Assembly (NCBI GenBank): GCA_031262495.1
Contig: JAISHV010000057.1
Location: 20,715 to 84,714 of the forward strand
Length of the DNA: 64,000 bases
DNA from: Ruminococcus sp.
GTDB taxonomy: Bacteria; Bacillota; Clostridia; Oscillospirales; Ruminococcaceae
Reading direction: 5' to 3'
A program made the position numbers and the translations under genes. Positions 48,588 to 57,340 of this stretch are shown one piece after another. The notes under the pieces were generated by a model. That model was not told the DNA's origin and searched no databases. It was given only the letters and a program-made list of their open reading frames with translations. Positions within the stretch are counted from its first letter, which is position 1. Every line of letters begins with the position of its first letter.

Positions 48588-48911
48588 TTGAGTGAATTAA
48601 GCAAACTTTTTGAAGTAGTAAGCAGCCGAAAAGAGCATTTCGAGGAAGGCTCATATACCTGTTATCTGTTTTCAAAGGGCGAAGATAAGATTTGTAAGAA
48701 GTGCGGCGAGGAATGTGCCGAGATGATTATCGCGGCTAAGAATAACGATAAAGAGGAACTTAAAAACGAAGTCGCGGATTTGCTTTACCATATTACGGTT
48801 TTGTGTGCCGAAAAGGGTTTGGATTTTAAAGAAGTCGAAGCCGAGCTTGAAGCAAGGAGTGCTAAAATCGGTAATTTAAAGCAAATGAAGGTTACAGACC
48901 GGAATACTTAA
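48588..48911 (+). CDS. hisE: Phosphoribosyl-ATP pyrophosphatase
   Basis: KICKKCGEECAEMIIAAKNNDKEELKNEVADLLYHITVLC; TTG start. Confidence 0.94.
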   Translation: MSELSKLFEVVSSRKEHFEEGSYTCYLFSKGEDKICKKCGEECAEMIIAAKNNDKEELKNEVADLLYHITVLCAEKGLDFKEVEAELEARSAKIGNLKQMKVTDRNT

Positions 48912-48927
48912 ATTTAATGTTAAATAT

Positions 48928-48960
48928 AAATTCTGCCATAATAAATCGGCAGAATTTTTT
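48928..48960 (+). terminator. Rho-independent terminator after hisE
   Basis: AAATTCTGCC-ataataaatc-GGCAGAATTT + T-run. Confidence 0.9.
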
Positions 48961-49037
48961 TATTTTTTTGTATAAAAATTTGGTTAGCGTATAGAATATT
49001 TAAGAAATGTTAATCCCAAAAGGAGTCTTGTGAACAT

Positions 49038-49691
49038 ATGAAAAAAGCCGCTCTGCCGATTTGTATAGCCGCCGTTTTGACTGCTATAATCCTTGCTGTA
49101 CCGCATTTTGTCACAAAGAGTATACCGACAGCAACGCCTGTCACAGTCGCGAAAATAATTTTTACAGACAGCGTAGAATGTGACGGTGTACTCATAAAAA
49201 ATGAAGAAACAGGCGTATTTGCCATTCAGACGTATATTTCCGAAAAGGATATCAGTAAGGTTTCTACAGGGCTTAAATCGGAGGTTCGCGGTGATGCGTT
49301 CCCGGAGAAAGTTTACAGTGCTACGGTGACGGATATCGCGGGTGCGGCAACACAAATTTCCGCGGGGAATTCAACGAAAACAGTAGTTGAAGTATGGCTT
49401 GAGGTGAATGATGCCGATGAAGCTCTCAAAAGCGGTTATACGGCTAAAGTGAAAATTATAGTGGGAGCACTGCAGCAGAAGCGGTTATTGCCCTATAATT
49501 CTGTAATGCAAGATGACGGCGGGGAATATGTTTATGTTTTAAAGAACTCGACAGCAGTAAAGCGTTATATTATAACAGGCGATGAACTCCCCGACGGGAT
49601 TGAGGTAGTTTCGGGGCTTGATATGATTGAAGAGGTTGTCAAAGTTGATGTCCCTATAGAGGATGAAGCGGTTGTAACGGTGCAAGAATGA
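49038..49691 (+). CDS. HlyD/MacA-like periplasmic-adaptor-type membrane fusion protein
   Basis: N-terminal TM; beta-barrel/lipoyl-like EVRGDAFPEKVYSATVTDIAGAATQ...TVVEVWLEVNDADEALKSGYTAKVKI...LPYNSVMQDDGGEYVYVLKNSTAVKRYI. Confidence 0.75.
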   Translation: MKKAALPICIAAVLTAIILAVPHFVTKSIPTATPVTVAKIIFTDSVECDGVLIKNEETGVFAIQTYISEKDISKVSTGLKSEVRGDAFPEKVYSATVTDIAGAATQISAGNSTKTVVEVWLEVNDADEALKSGYTAKVKIIVGALQQKRLLPYNSVMQDDGGEYVYVLKNSTAVKRYIITGDELPDGIEVVSGLDMIEEVVKVDVPIEDEAVVTVQE

Positions 49692-49727
49692 GATTTCTGC
49701 AATAGAAAATCAAGGTAATATGAAAAA

Positions 49728-50900
49728 ATGATTAAACAAACTATACTGTCAGTGTTTCGCAATAAGCTCCGCGCCGCTTTGACTATTTCGGGGATTGCCG
49801 TAGGTGTAACAGCGGTTGTACTTGTATCGGCGGTAGGCGAAATCGGCAAAAACGAGATCAGTGCTACGATGGCGGGTATGGGTATGGACAATTTAGTTGT
49901 AACCGCACAGGAAAACGGATATTCCGTCTTAACAGAAGAAAATCTCAGCGAAATCAAGGTACAAAACGGCGTAACAAACGCTATGCCGCTGATGAACCTG
50001 ATTACAGAGGGCGAAATCCTGAAAACCACTTCACAGGTAATGATCTGGGGGATAAATGAGGACGCCAAAAGTGTTATAGATTTAAATGTACTTCACGGGC
50101 GTTTAATTAATAAAGGCGATGTAAAAACCGGAAATAAAGTCTGTATGATTGACGAAAAACTCGCCATAGAATCCTATCAGCGCAGTAATATTATCGGCAA
50201 AGAGATTGAACTGAATTTCGGTATAAAAAACGAGACATTCACAATAGTAGGTATCGTAAAAAGCGGTGTGAGTGCATTGCAGAATATGTTAGGCGGGTTT
50301 GTGCCTGATTTTGTGTATGTGCCGTTTACTGTTATGCAAGAAACCCTCGGCAGTGAGAATTTCGACCAAATAACAGTTAAAGTAGCCGACTCCGATACGG
50401 GAGATAAAGTCGCCGGGGTAATAAAACAGGAGCTTTCATCTGACTATGCGCAAGCCGGAGTCGCGGTAGAAAACCTTTTAAAACAAAAAGACAACATGAA
50501 CAGCATCTTAACCACGGCGACAATCGCCCTCTCGGCAGTAGCCGGAATAAGTCTTATCGTATCTGGAACATCCATAATGACTGTTATGCTCGTGTCGGTG
50601 AGTGAGCGAACCCGCGAAATCGGTATAAAAAAATCCATAGGTGCTTCAAATAAAACCATAATGTCTGAATTCTTGCTTGAAGCGGTGATAATAACGCTCA
50701 CAGGTTCTGTAATAGGCGTTTTAGCGGGGATTTTGCTGTCTCTTGCGGCAAGTCTGATTATCGGTGTCACTTTCGCGGTGAATATCCCTATGTGTATAGC
50801 GGCGATAGTGTTTTCGGTGATAATAGGCGGGGTTTTCGGGGTATATCCGGCGATGAAAGCGTCTAAACTAAAGCCTGTGGAGGCTTTGAGGCATGAGTAG
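49728..50900 (+). CDS. MacB/FtsX-type ABC transporter permease; ends with TAG
   Basis: MIKQTILSVFRNKLRAALTISGIAVGVTAVVLVSAVG...SIMTVMLVSVSERTREIGIKKSIGASNKTIMSEFLLEAVIITLTG. Confidence 0.92.
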   Translation: MIKQTILSVFRNKLRAALTISGIAVGVTAVVLVSAVGEIGKNEISATMAGMGMDNLVVTAQENGYSVLTEENLSEIKVQNGVTNAMPLMNLITEGEILKTTSQVMIWGINEDAKSVIDLNVLHGRLINKGDVKTGNKVCMIDEKLAIESYQRSNIIGKEIELNFGIKNETFTIVGIVKSGVSALQNMLGGFVPDFVYVPFTVMQETLGSENFDQITVKVADSDTGDKVAGVIKQELSSDYAQAGVAVENLLKQKDNMNSILTTATIALSAVAGISLIVSGTSIMTVMLVSVSERTREIGIKKSIGASNKTIMSEFLLEAVIITLTGSVIGVLAGILLSLAASLIIGVTFAVNIPMCIAAIVFSVIIGGVFGVYPAMKASKLKPVEALRHE

Positions 50901-50910
50901 TATTAAAATT

Positions 50911-50944
50911 AAAAAAATCACCTCGTTTTGGGGTGATTTTTTTG
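50911..50944 (+). terminator. Rho-independent terminator after the ABC permease
   Basis: AAAAAATCACC-tcgttttgg-GGTGATTTTTTT. Confidence 0.88.
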
Positions 50945-50953
50945 ATTTTTCAG

Positions 50954-50982
50954 TTGACATTTGCGATAAAATCGAGTATAAT
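50954..50982 (+). promoter_or_regulatory. Consensus promoter TTGACA-N17-TATAAT
   Basis: TTGACA 50954-50959, TATAAT 50977-50982. Confidence 0.85.
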
Positions 50983-50986
50983 ATGA

Positions 50987-51607
50987 TTGGGCGGTGTTAA
51001 TGTGATAATTGAAAAACAGCGATACGGCAGAAATAAAAGCACACAGATAAATAAAACATATATTGGCAGTGCAGAATATCGCCGTAAATTCATAAATTTA
51101 ACTGATAGAGAATATATTAACAATAAGATTTACATCGAAGCGAAAAAGATGTTGATACACAGGTCAGGAACTGAATATGAAGATTTAGTATTTATAAATG
51201 CAGAAAACGGAAAAGTTTTACGTAACAACAATTATGCTGAATCAGCTATATCATTTGGAATAAACGCTGATGAAGTTATTCAAAAAGTTATGCCGACTGA
51301 GTCAATGAAAAATATGTTGCTAAATGCGGAACCGAATATAATTATAGCATTACATAATCATCCGAACAATTCGTTGCCGAGCCTCGCCGATTTGCGTTCT
51401 GCATATAAGCATAAATATAAATTTTCATTAGTTTTAACTCACAATGGGAAATTATTTAAATTCGCGGTAACAGACAAATTTATAGAGAATTTAGCAGACT
51501 TCACTTTAGGACGATTAGAAAAAAATATGTTATATGGTGATTCCGAAAAGATAACCGGTTATATTAATGAATTATCTGAATATGGTGTGATTTTGGAGGT
51601 GTTATAA
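50987..51607 (+). CDS. JAB/JAMM (RadC-like) domain protein
   Basis: IIALHNHPNNSLPSLADLRSAYKHKYKFSLVLTHNGKLFKFAV matches HxHP..(x)n..SxxD metalloprotease-type motif. Confidence 0.7.
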   Translation: MGGVNVIIEKQRYGRNKSTQINKTYIGSAEYRRKFINLTDREYINNKIYIEAKKMLIHRSGTEYEDLVFINAENGKVLRNNNYAESAISFGINADEVIQKVMPTESMKNMLLNAEPNIIIALHNHPNNSLPSLADLRSAYKHKYKFSLVLTHNGKLFKFAVTDKFIENLADFTLGRLEKNMLYGDSEKITGYINELSEYGVILEVL

Positions 51608-51793
51608 ATGATTACTTATGAAAATATATGCAGAAAACTTGGATTTGCTTTTGATAACGAAAAGAATTACAGACCGGACATACCAAGTTTTGAAGATGAT
51701 AGTGTAATTAATCCGTATTCTGTTTTAAACGAAGAAGAGTTGGATTTTATAGGTGATTATCTTCGTAATAAACCAAAACTAAGAACTGCTTAA
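51608..51793 (+). CDS. Small acidic protein, co-transcribed with the JAB-domain gene
   Basis: 61 aa; ATG immediately follows upstream stop, SD GGAGGTG. Confidence 0.7.
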   Translation: MITYENICRKLGFAFDNEKNYRPDIPSFEDDSVINPYSVLNEEELDFIGDYLRNKPKLRTA

Positions 51794-51796
51794 ATA

Positions 51797-51823
51797 AAAG
51801 GGTGCTGATGAGCACCCTTTTTT
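51797..51823 (+). terminator. Rho-independent terminator
   Basis: AAAGGGTGCT-gatg-AGCACCCTTTTTT. Confidence 0.92.
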
Positions 51824-51831
51824 ATTATGTT

Positions 51832-52026
51832 TTAGCTATACGAACCGTCACGCGGTTGGAGGCTGCCTGTGATAATTCTTATTAGGTCTATTAACCAAAG
51901 GATACCGAGACCGCCGCCCGTTAATAATTTCAATACACCCATTCCCGTATAACCGAGATAAAAACGATCAATACCGATTACTCCTAAAAAGAGCGACAAA
52001 AGAATTGCTACCATTTTGCTTTTCAT
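51832..52026 (-). CDS. TM2-domain protein
   Basis: [43 protein letters not shown]. Confidence 0.85.
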   Translation of the reverse strand: MKSKMVAILLSLFLGVIGIDRFYLGYTGMGVLKLLTGGGLGILWLIDLIRIITGSLQPRDGSYS

Positions 52027-52042
52027 GTGAATTTTCCCCTTT

Positions 52043-52234
52043 TTACTTTTTAAATATAATTACAGCCATAAAGGTTGTGCTTGCTATTTGTGTACTTGTT
52101 TCGACATATGTATAGCCCTGTTTTACCATGTTGTTTATTGCGTCACTAATTTGCTGTGCGAATGTTTCCATGGTCTTTTTCATATTGATAGAACCCATGG
52201 TTGCATTTGCAGATACGAGAACCGTTTGGTACAT
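52043..52234 (-). CDS. Small protein of unknown function (DUF4177-like C-terminus)
   Basis: 63 aa between same-strand genes; [24 protein letters not shown]. Confidence 0.55.
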   Translation of the reverse strand: MYQTVLVSANATMGSINMKKTMETFAQQISDAINNMVKQGYTYVETSTQIASTTFMAVIIFKK

Positions 52235-52304
52235 TTTGAACCTCTTTTCCGTAAAGCGATATACTTTACAAAATTTATTTATCCGCTAATGCGGGTAAAT
52301 TTCA

Positions 52305-52616
52305 CTATACTTTTTCGTATCTGTCACCATCAATGATTAATACGTCTTCATCATCTTCTTCAAAACAACTGTAAGCAAGCTCTAACCCGGAAGCTTCATC
52401 AATTAAGCTGAGTTTATTATTTCTATAACTATATGTAACAACAACTATTCCTAAATATGTCATCTCATTCCTGTTAAACTCAATTTCATTTCCAAGTACG
52501 CCCAAATATTTATCACCGGTATAAATATATTTTCCGTCAAGCCCGCCTCCGCACGCTGTAAACAATGTACAAACCGTGATAAGTATAATGACCATTTTGC
52601 ATATTCTTTTTTTCAT
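52305..52616 (-). CDS. Small putative lipoprotein
   Basis: Lipobox ITVCTLFTACGGG; beta-rich GKYIYTGDKYLGVLGNEIEFNRNEMTY. Confidence 0.7.
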   Translation of the reverse strand: MKKRICKMVIILITVCTLFTACGGGLDGKYIYTGDKYLGVLGNEIEFNRNEMTYLGIVVVTYSYRNNKLSLIDEASGLELAYSCFEEDDEDVLIIDGDRYEKV

Positions 52617-52635
52617 AGTTTCACCCCTTTCAATA

Positions 52636-53349
52636 TTATTTTAATGAATTAAATATTTCTTGAATATTTTGTTCGTTGTCTATCGCTGTCTTTTCCGGGT
52701 AACAACCCACAAACCTTGTCTTTAAATCCTCTGCCCAGTACACGTTGAGCGGAAAACCCGTTTCATCAAATGTTACAAGGCAATATCCGCCGGAATTTTC
52801 GGTATCACCGCCTTGATAAATAGCAAGCAATTTCCCTAAAACGTCAGCACTCTCATCTTTTGAATATTGGTTATCATAACTTATGCCGACTCCGGATTCT
52901 GATTTTTTACCTATTTTACAAAGAATAGCTCCTGATGTATCTATACTACCGCCTCCGATTAAAAACTTTGTAAAAATAGTATTTAGATTATTACTTGTTG
53001 TTGAAGCGCCGATGTTTACGTTATACATTTTACCGACATCTGAACTCTCCGATACATATTCTACTCCGTCAATGATGAGCGTATCTTCTTGTTTTCTGAA
53101 TGAGACGCTCTTTTGCTTGTCTGAATCAGGATCAAAAATAATCAGTTCATCACCTTTGATTTTATACTTTATAGAATCTCCGTTAGCATTTAACTTATTA
53201 CCGTCAAATGTTATGTATCTGCCGAGAAATATTGCATCTCTCGGATTGTCGCCGATGAATACATAATCGCCCTTTACTCCGCTGCACCCCGTCATTACCC
53301 CGCAAAAAACCATTAAAACTACAATTAAAGCCGGTATTCGTTTTCGCAT
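52636..53349 (-). CDS. Putative lipoprotein related to preceding small lipoprotein
   Basis: Lipobox VFCGVMTGCSGVKGDYVFIGDNPRDAIFLGRYITFDGNKL. Confidence 0.7.
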   Translation of the reverse strand: MRKRIPALIVVLMVFCGVMTGCSGVKGDYVFIGDNPRDAIFLGRYITFDGNKLNANGDSIKYKIKGDELIIFDPDSDKQKSVSFRKQEDTLIIDGVEYVSESSDVGKMYNVNIGASTTSNNLNTIFTKFLIGGGSIDTSGAILCKIGKKSESGVGISYDNQYSKDESADVLGKLLAIYQGGDTENSGGYCLVTFDETGFPLNVYWAEDLKTRFVGCYPEKTAIDNEQNIQEIFNSLK

Positions 53350-53395
53350 AAAAATCTCCTTATTTGATTTTTTTTAAGTTTTTTTGAATTTTTCC

Positions 53396-53424
53396 TTGCA
53401 TTTCACAATAAAATGCTATATAAT
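53396..53424 (+). promoter_or_regulatory. Promoter-like TTGCAT-N17-TATAAT reading toward the recombinase
   Basis: TTGCAT 53396-53401, TATAAT 53419-53424. Confidence 0.6.
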
Positions 53425-53474
53425 GTAATTATATTAACCAAAATCACCCTTTCAAAATAAAACAAAAAAGCCGA

Positions 53475-53500
53475 TGTAACACAATTCATAAAGTGTTACA
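53475..53500 (-). other. Putative tyrosine-recombinase core site 1 (inverted orientation)
   Basis: TGTAACACAA TTCATA AAGTGTTACA; reverse complement TGTAACACTT TATGAA TTGTGTTACA. Confidence 0.6.
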
Positions 53501-53629
53501 TCGGTTATTTATTAGCGGTGATAGTGTGCCTTGATTTATCTATTTTCTGCAATATTTTAAAATTAATTCCGCTGTAATTTAAAAAACCAAGCCGTCGGCT
53601 TGGTGATTGAATTTACTAATTTGTAGCTA

Positions 53630-53655
53630 TGTAACACTTTATGAAAATTGTTACA
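53630..53655 (+). other. Putative tyrosine-recombinase core site 2
   Basis: TGTAACACTT TATGAA AATTGTTACA. Confidence 0.6.
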
Positions 53656-53694
53656 TATATACAATGCCTTAATGCGCGATATACCATTTAATCG

Positions 53695-53720
53695 CGTAAC
53701 ACTTTATGAAAACTGTTACA
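53695..53720 (+). other. Putative tyrosine-recombinase core site 3
   Basis: CGTAACACTT TATGAA AACTGTTACA, about 27 bp upstream of the recombinase start. Confidence 0.6.
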
Positions 53721-53746
53721 TTCATATTCAAAAAAGGGGTAAAACT

Positions 53747-54319
53747 ATGACTACGCAACCTATCCGGGAGAAAAAAGAAATCAAACGTATCTGCGAATAT
53801 TTCGAGGGGCGGTCTGAGACGCGGAATTTGGTGCTTTTTATGTTCGGTATTCACACTGCTCTGCGCATAAGCGACATTTTGAAATTGCGGTGGGGTGATA
53901 TTTTTGACTTTAAAACTGCTCAATTCAAGAATGAATTTGAATTAACGGAAAAGAAAACCAAAAAATTCAAAGTTGTAGCTCTAAACAGCAAGCTTCGCGA
54001 CGTTATACGCCGCCTGTTTCGTCAGAATAAACCGTCAGCCGACACCTTTTTATTCGCTCACCCGACAAAAAATCATGCCATCAGCAGGATTCAGGCTTAT
54101 CGTATCATCAAAGCCGCTTCTGCCGCTGTGGGCTTAAAGCCCTTGTCCTGTCATTCGCTCCGAAAGACTTTCGGTTATCATTTATGGAAAAAAGGCACGT
54201 CTCTTGCCATAATTATGGATATTTACAATCATTCGTCGTTCGGAATTACACAGCGTTACCTCGGCATCACACAAGACGAACGCAACAATGCCTACCGATG
54301 TTTGAATTTTGGGTTATAG
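53747..54319 (+). CDS. Short tyrosine recombinase (about 190 aa, FimB/E size, no N-terminal SAM-like domain); ORF track start 53648 is probably too far upstream
   Basis: Catalytic set HTALRISD (R), CHSLRKTFGYH (HxxR), YNHSS (H), TQRYLGIT (Y). SD AAGGGG before ATG 53747. Confidence 0.9.
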   Translation: MTTQPIREKKEIKRICEYFEGRSETRNLVLFMFGIHTALRISDILKLRWGDIFDFKTAQFKNEFELTEKKTKKFKVVALNSKLRDVIRRLFRQNKPSADTFLFAHPTKNHAISRIQAYRIIKAASAAVGLKPLSCHSLRKTFGYHLWKKGTSLAIIMDIYNHSSFGITQRYLGITQDERNNAYRCLNFGL

Positions 54320-54622
54320 GATAACTATACACAAATTTCTACAAAAAGTCAATACTAATGCTATTAATTTGTAAAATCCCACAAAAAAGTATATCTTTTT
54401 TTGTGATTTTTAACCTTGTTCAAATTTTTATAAATACGTTTTCCTCTTTCGACATTCTTTTGAAAGCTTTGGTAATATAATATCATTTAAGTTACTTTTA
54501 TAATTCTGATTACTTTTGACTATAATAATTTCAGCACTGCGGAAAATGTTTTTTTAAACGAGCAGAGAAGAACTGTTAAATAGGTAATATCCGACGCGGT
54601 GTGAAAGGGTTCTGCGGCACAA

Positions 54623-55867
54623 ATGGAACGTATTGTTAAAATTATCTTGACATTAATAAATACGGCAGTTCTTGCGGCGGCAGGGCTTATCGTATATTTC
54701 AATGTGACTTTGCCTGATACATTTTATGTATCAAGCGGGGATATAACATCACTCCCCGGACCTGTGAGCGTAACAGACGGCGGCGGTTTTATTACCGTTA
54801 TGTCACGTTCGTCACGCGGTACTGAAACCGTAATCCCCTCAAGGATGCATTTGCGCCTTTTCGGTATTATTCCGATAAAAGATGTTACCGTTGAAGCTGT
54901 TGGAACGCCGGAACTTATACCGCTGGGTAACCCGTTCGGAATAAAAATGCTGACAGACGGGGTTATGGTGGTTGACACAAACAGTTTTGAAACGCCCGTG
55001 GGATTTTCTTCACCGGCACAAAATGCCGGTATACGACCGGGTGACGTTATAAAAACCATTGACGGCGAAGCGGTTTTCACAAATTCTGATGTTGCGTCAA
55101 TTATCGGTAACAGCGGCGATATAATTGAAGTTAAAATCTTGCGCGGGGGGAATGAATATTCCGTTCTTTTATCCCCCGAACTCAGTATAAGCGACGGTAT
55201 GTATAAAGCCGGAATGTGGGTAAAAGACAGCTCCGCCGGAATAGGGACAATGACATTTTATGATAAAACCACAGGCATAGCCGCCGGTCTCGGGCATCCC
55301 GTCACAGACTCGCAGACAGGGGAACTCATGCCGCTTTATTCGGGTGAAGCCGTCAGAGTGTCAATTGACCGTATTTTAAGAGGCAAAACAGGTTTCCCCG
55401 GTGAACTCACAGGCACATTTATGACATCAGACGAGATAGGCACACTTGTCGGCAACACCGAATCGGGGGTTTATACCCGGCTTCAAACAGCTCAAGATGA
55501 TGAGAAAGCTTTACCCTTAGGTTTTAAACAGGATATAAAAACAGGCGAAGCGACAATACTCTCAACGATAAACGGAGAAACACCTAAATCGTACAAAATT
55601 TTAATAGAGAGTATAAATCTGCGCGGCGATGAAACCAACAGCCGCGATATGGTAATAAAAGTTGTTGATGAAGAACTGCTGCGCCAGACAGGCGGTATAG
55701 TTCAGGGAATGAGCGGCAGTCCGATTATTCAAGACGGAAAACTTATCGGTGCCGTAACTCATGTATTCGTGAATAACCCGACAAAAGGATATGCAATATT
55801 TGCCGATACAATGTATGCCGAACAAAAAGCATACCAAAATAATTTTAGTATAGGAGAAGCCGCATAA
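54623..55867 (+). CDS. spoIVB: SpoIVB-type PDZ/S55 serine peptidase
   Basis: PDZ GFSSPAQNAGIRPGDVIKTIDGEAV; S55 VQGMSGSPIIQDGKLIGAVTHVFVNNPTKGYAIF. Confidence 0.93.
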   Translation: MERIVKIILTLINTAVLAAAGLIVYFNVTLPDTFYVSSGDITSLPGPVSVTDGGGFITVMSRSSRGTETVIPSRMHLRLFGIIPIKDVTVEAVGTPELIPLGNPFGIKMLTDGVMVVDTNSFETPVGFSSPAQNAGIRPGDVIKTIDGEAVFTNSDVASIIGNSGDIIEVKILRGGNEYSVLLSPELSISDGMYKAGMWVKDSSAGIGTMTFYDKTTGIAAGLGHPVTDSQTGELMPLYSGEAVRVSIDRILRGKTGFPGELTGTFMTSDEIGTLVGNTESGVYTRLQTAQDDEKALPLGFKQDIKTGEATILSTINGETPKSYKILIESINLRGDETNSRDMVIKVVDEELLRQTGGIVQGMSGSPIIQDGKLIGAVTHVFVNNPTKGYAIFADTMYAEQKAYQNNFSIGEAA

Positions 55868-55938
55868 TGAAACTTTCAAGAGCTATAAAAAGACAAATTA
55901 AACGTACTGCGAAGACTTTAATCAGAAAATATCTTTAA
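55867..55938 (+). CDS. 23-aa cationic small ORF overlapping the spoIVB stop (TAATG)
   Basis: ATG AAA CTT TCA AGA GCT ... MKLSRAIKRQIKRTAKTLIRKYL*, followed immediately by a strong terminator. Confidence 0.5.
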   Translation: MKLSRAIKRQIKRTAKTLIRKYL

Positions 55939-55947
55939 AAACAGCCG

Positions 55948-55984
55948 GTAACTCCGATTTGTAAATCGGAGTTACTTTTATTTT
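55948..55984 (+). terminator. Rho-independent terminator
   Basis: GTAACTCCGATTT-gt-AAATCGGAGTTAC + T-run. Confidence 0.92.
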
Positions 55985-56110
55985 TTTAAAAATACTTGTA
56001 TTTAATGCGAAAATGTGATATTATTATATTGTATACAAATTTAAGCGAAGTTTTAAGTACAAAGAATTTCATAGTTTTTTGTGCTGATCTTTAGATGGAA
56101 TGGTGCTTTT

Positions 56111-57271
56111 ATGATAAAAATGTTAACCGCTCATACATACGAGTTAGACGATATAGATTTGGCAATAGAAGAAATTAAATCTCAGATTGACTCTTCAAAA
56201 TTTTTGAAAAATTCTGTGGGAATGGTTTCCTGTCACGCGGATTTTATTACCGAAGGTATAACCGATGCGTTGTGCGAAGCTTTTGATTTCCCGATTTTCG
56301 GGCAGACTTGTAAAGCCGCCGCTGATAAAAATGTTATCAGTTCTGAGGTGTTGATTCTTACTGTATTGACGTCAGACGATGCCGAGTTTAATATTGCGGT
56401 TACAGAACCGGCAAATTCTGACATGGCGGAGAATTTACAGGTTTTATATAAAGATACGGGGGCTAAAACGGAATTACCGATTAAGCTTGTATATATAGGA
56501 TTGCCGCTTTTGGTTAACGTGGGCGGGGACTTCTTTGTCAATACTTTGAACGCTGTTTTAGACGGCGCGCCGCTCTTTGGAGGTGTTGCCGTTGACCATA
56601 CGGCTGATTATCGCAGTTCACAGCTTTTTTACGGGAAATCACATTTTTCCGACCGTGCTATTATTATGGTAATAAGCGGTAATTTAAACCCGAAATTCTT
56701 TACAGCGGATTTAGGCGGGCGGGAAGTTTATCGTGATAAAGCGGTTGTAACCGAAGCCCGCGGCAACAAGATAATAACGGTTAACGGCATGAAAGCAACA
56801 GATTTCCTCGAAATGATAGGCATTAAGCGCAACGAAGACGGCGGGTTTATCGGGCTTAATATGTGTAATTTAATGGTAGACTACGGCGACGGTTCAAAAC
56901 CTGTTGTCCGCGCTGTTTTCGCCGAAACGCCCGACGGCGAAATTATAACCGGCGGAGAGATACCCCAAGGCGCAATGATTACTATTTCGTATATCGAAAC
57001 AGACGACATAGAAAAGGCTGACAGAAAAATGGCAGAACAAATAAAAGCTTCGGGTGATTTTGACTTAATGCTTTGTTGTTCATGTATCGGCAGATATTTT
57101 AACTTAGCATATGATGCAGAACAGGAAATGAAGTTTATAACTGATGAATTCGGCGATGAAAAAGACTTCGTATTCAGTTATGTCGGCGGCGAAATTTGTC
57201 CTGTAGAAACACTTGACGGCAAACTCGTGAACCGCTGTCATAACCAGACATTTATAACCTGTTTGATTTAA
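56111..57271 (+). CDS. FIST N/C domain sensory protein
   Basis: VGMVSCHADFITEGITDALCEAFDFPIFGQTCKAAADKN...PLFGGVAVDHTADYRSSQLFYGKSHFSDRAIIMVISG. Confidence 0.85.
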   Translation: MIKMLTAHTYELDDIDLAIEEIKSQIDSSKFLKNSVGMVSCHADFITEGITDALCEAFDFPIFGQTCKAAADKNVISSEVLILTVLTSDDAEFNIAVTEPANSDMAENLQVLYKDTGAKTELPIKLVYIGLPLLVNVGGDFFVNTLNAVLDGAPLFGGVAVDHTADYRSSQLFYGKSHFSDRAIIMVISGNLNPKFFTADLGGREVYRDKAVVTEARGNKIITVNGMKATDFLEMIGIKRNEDGGFIGLNMCNLMVDYGDGSKPVVRAVFAETPDGEIITGGEIPQGAMITISYIETDDIEKADRKMAEQIKASGDFDLMLCCSCIGRYFNLAYDAEQEMKFITDEFGDEKDFVFSYVGGEICPVETLDGKLVNRCHNQTFITCLI

Positions 57272-57340
57272 ATTATCCATTTATTTTAAAAAAATACTCG
57301 TCCGAAAAAACTAAAATACTATTATGAAAAATCTCTGATT

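Noticed and set aside
53648-53746. N-terminal extension of the recombinase (MLHIYNALMRDIPFNRVTLYENCYIHIQKRGKT)
   Set aside because: Overlaps recombination-like sites 2 and 3; a clear SD precedes ATG 53747.
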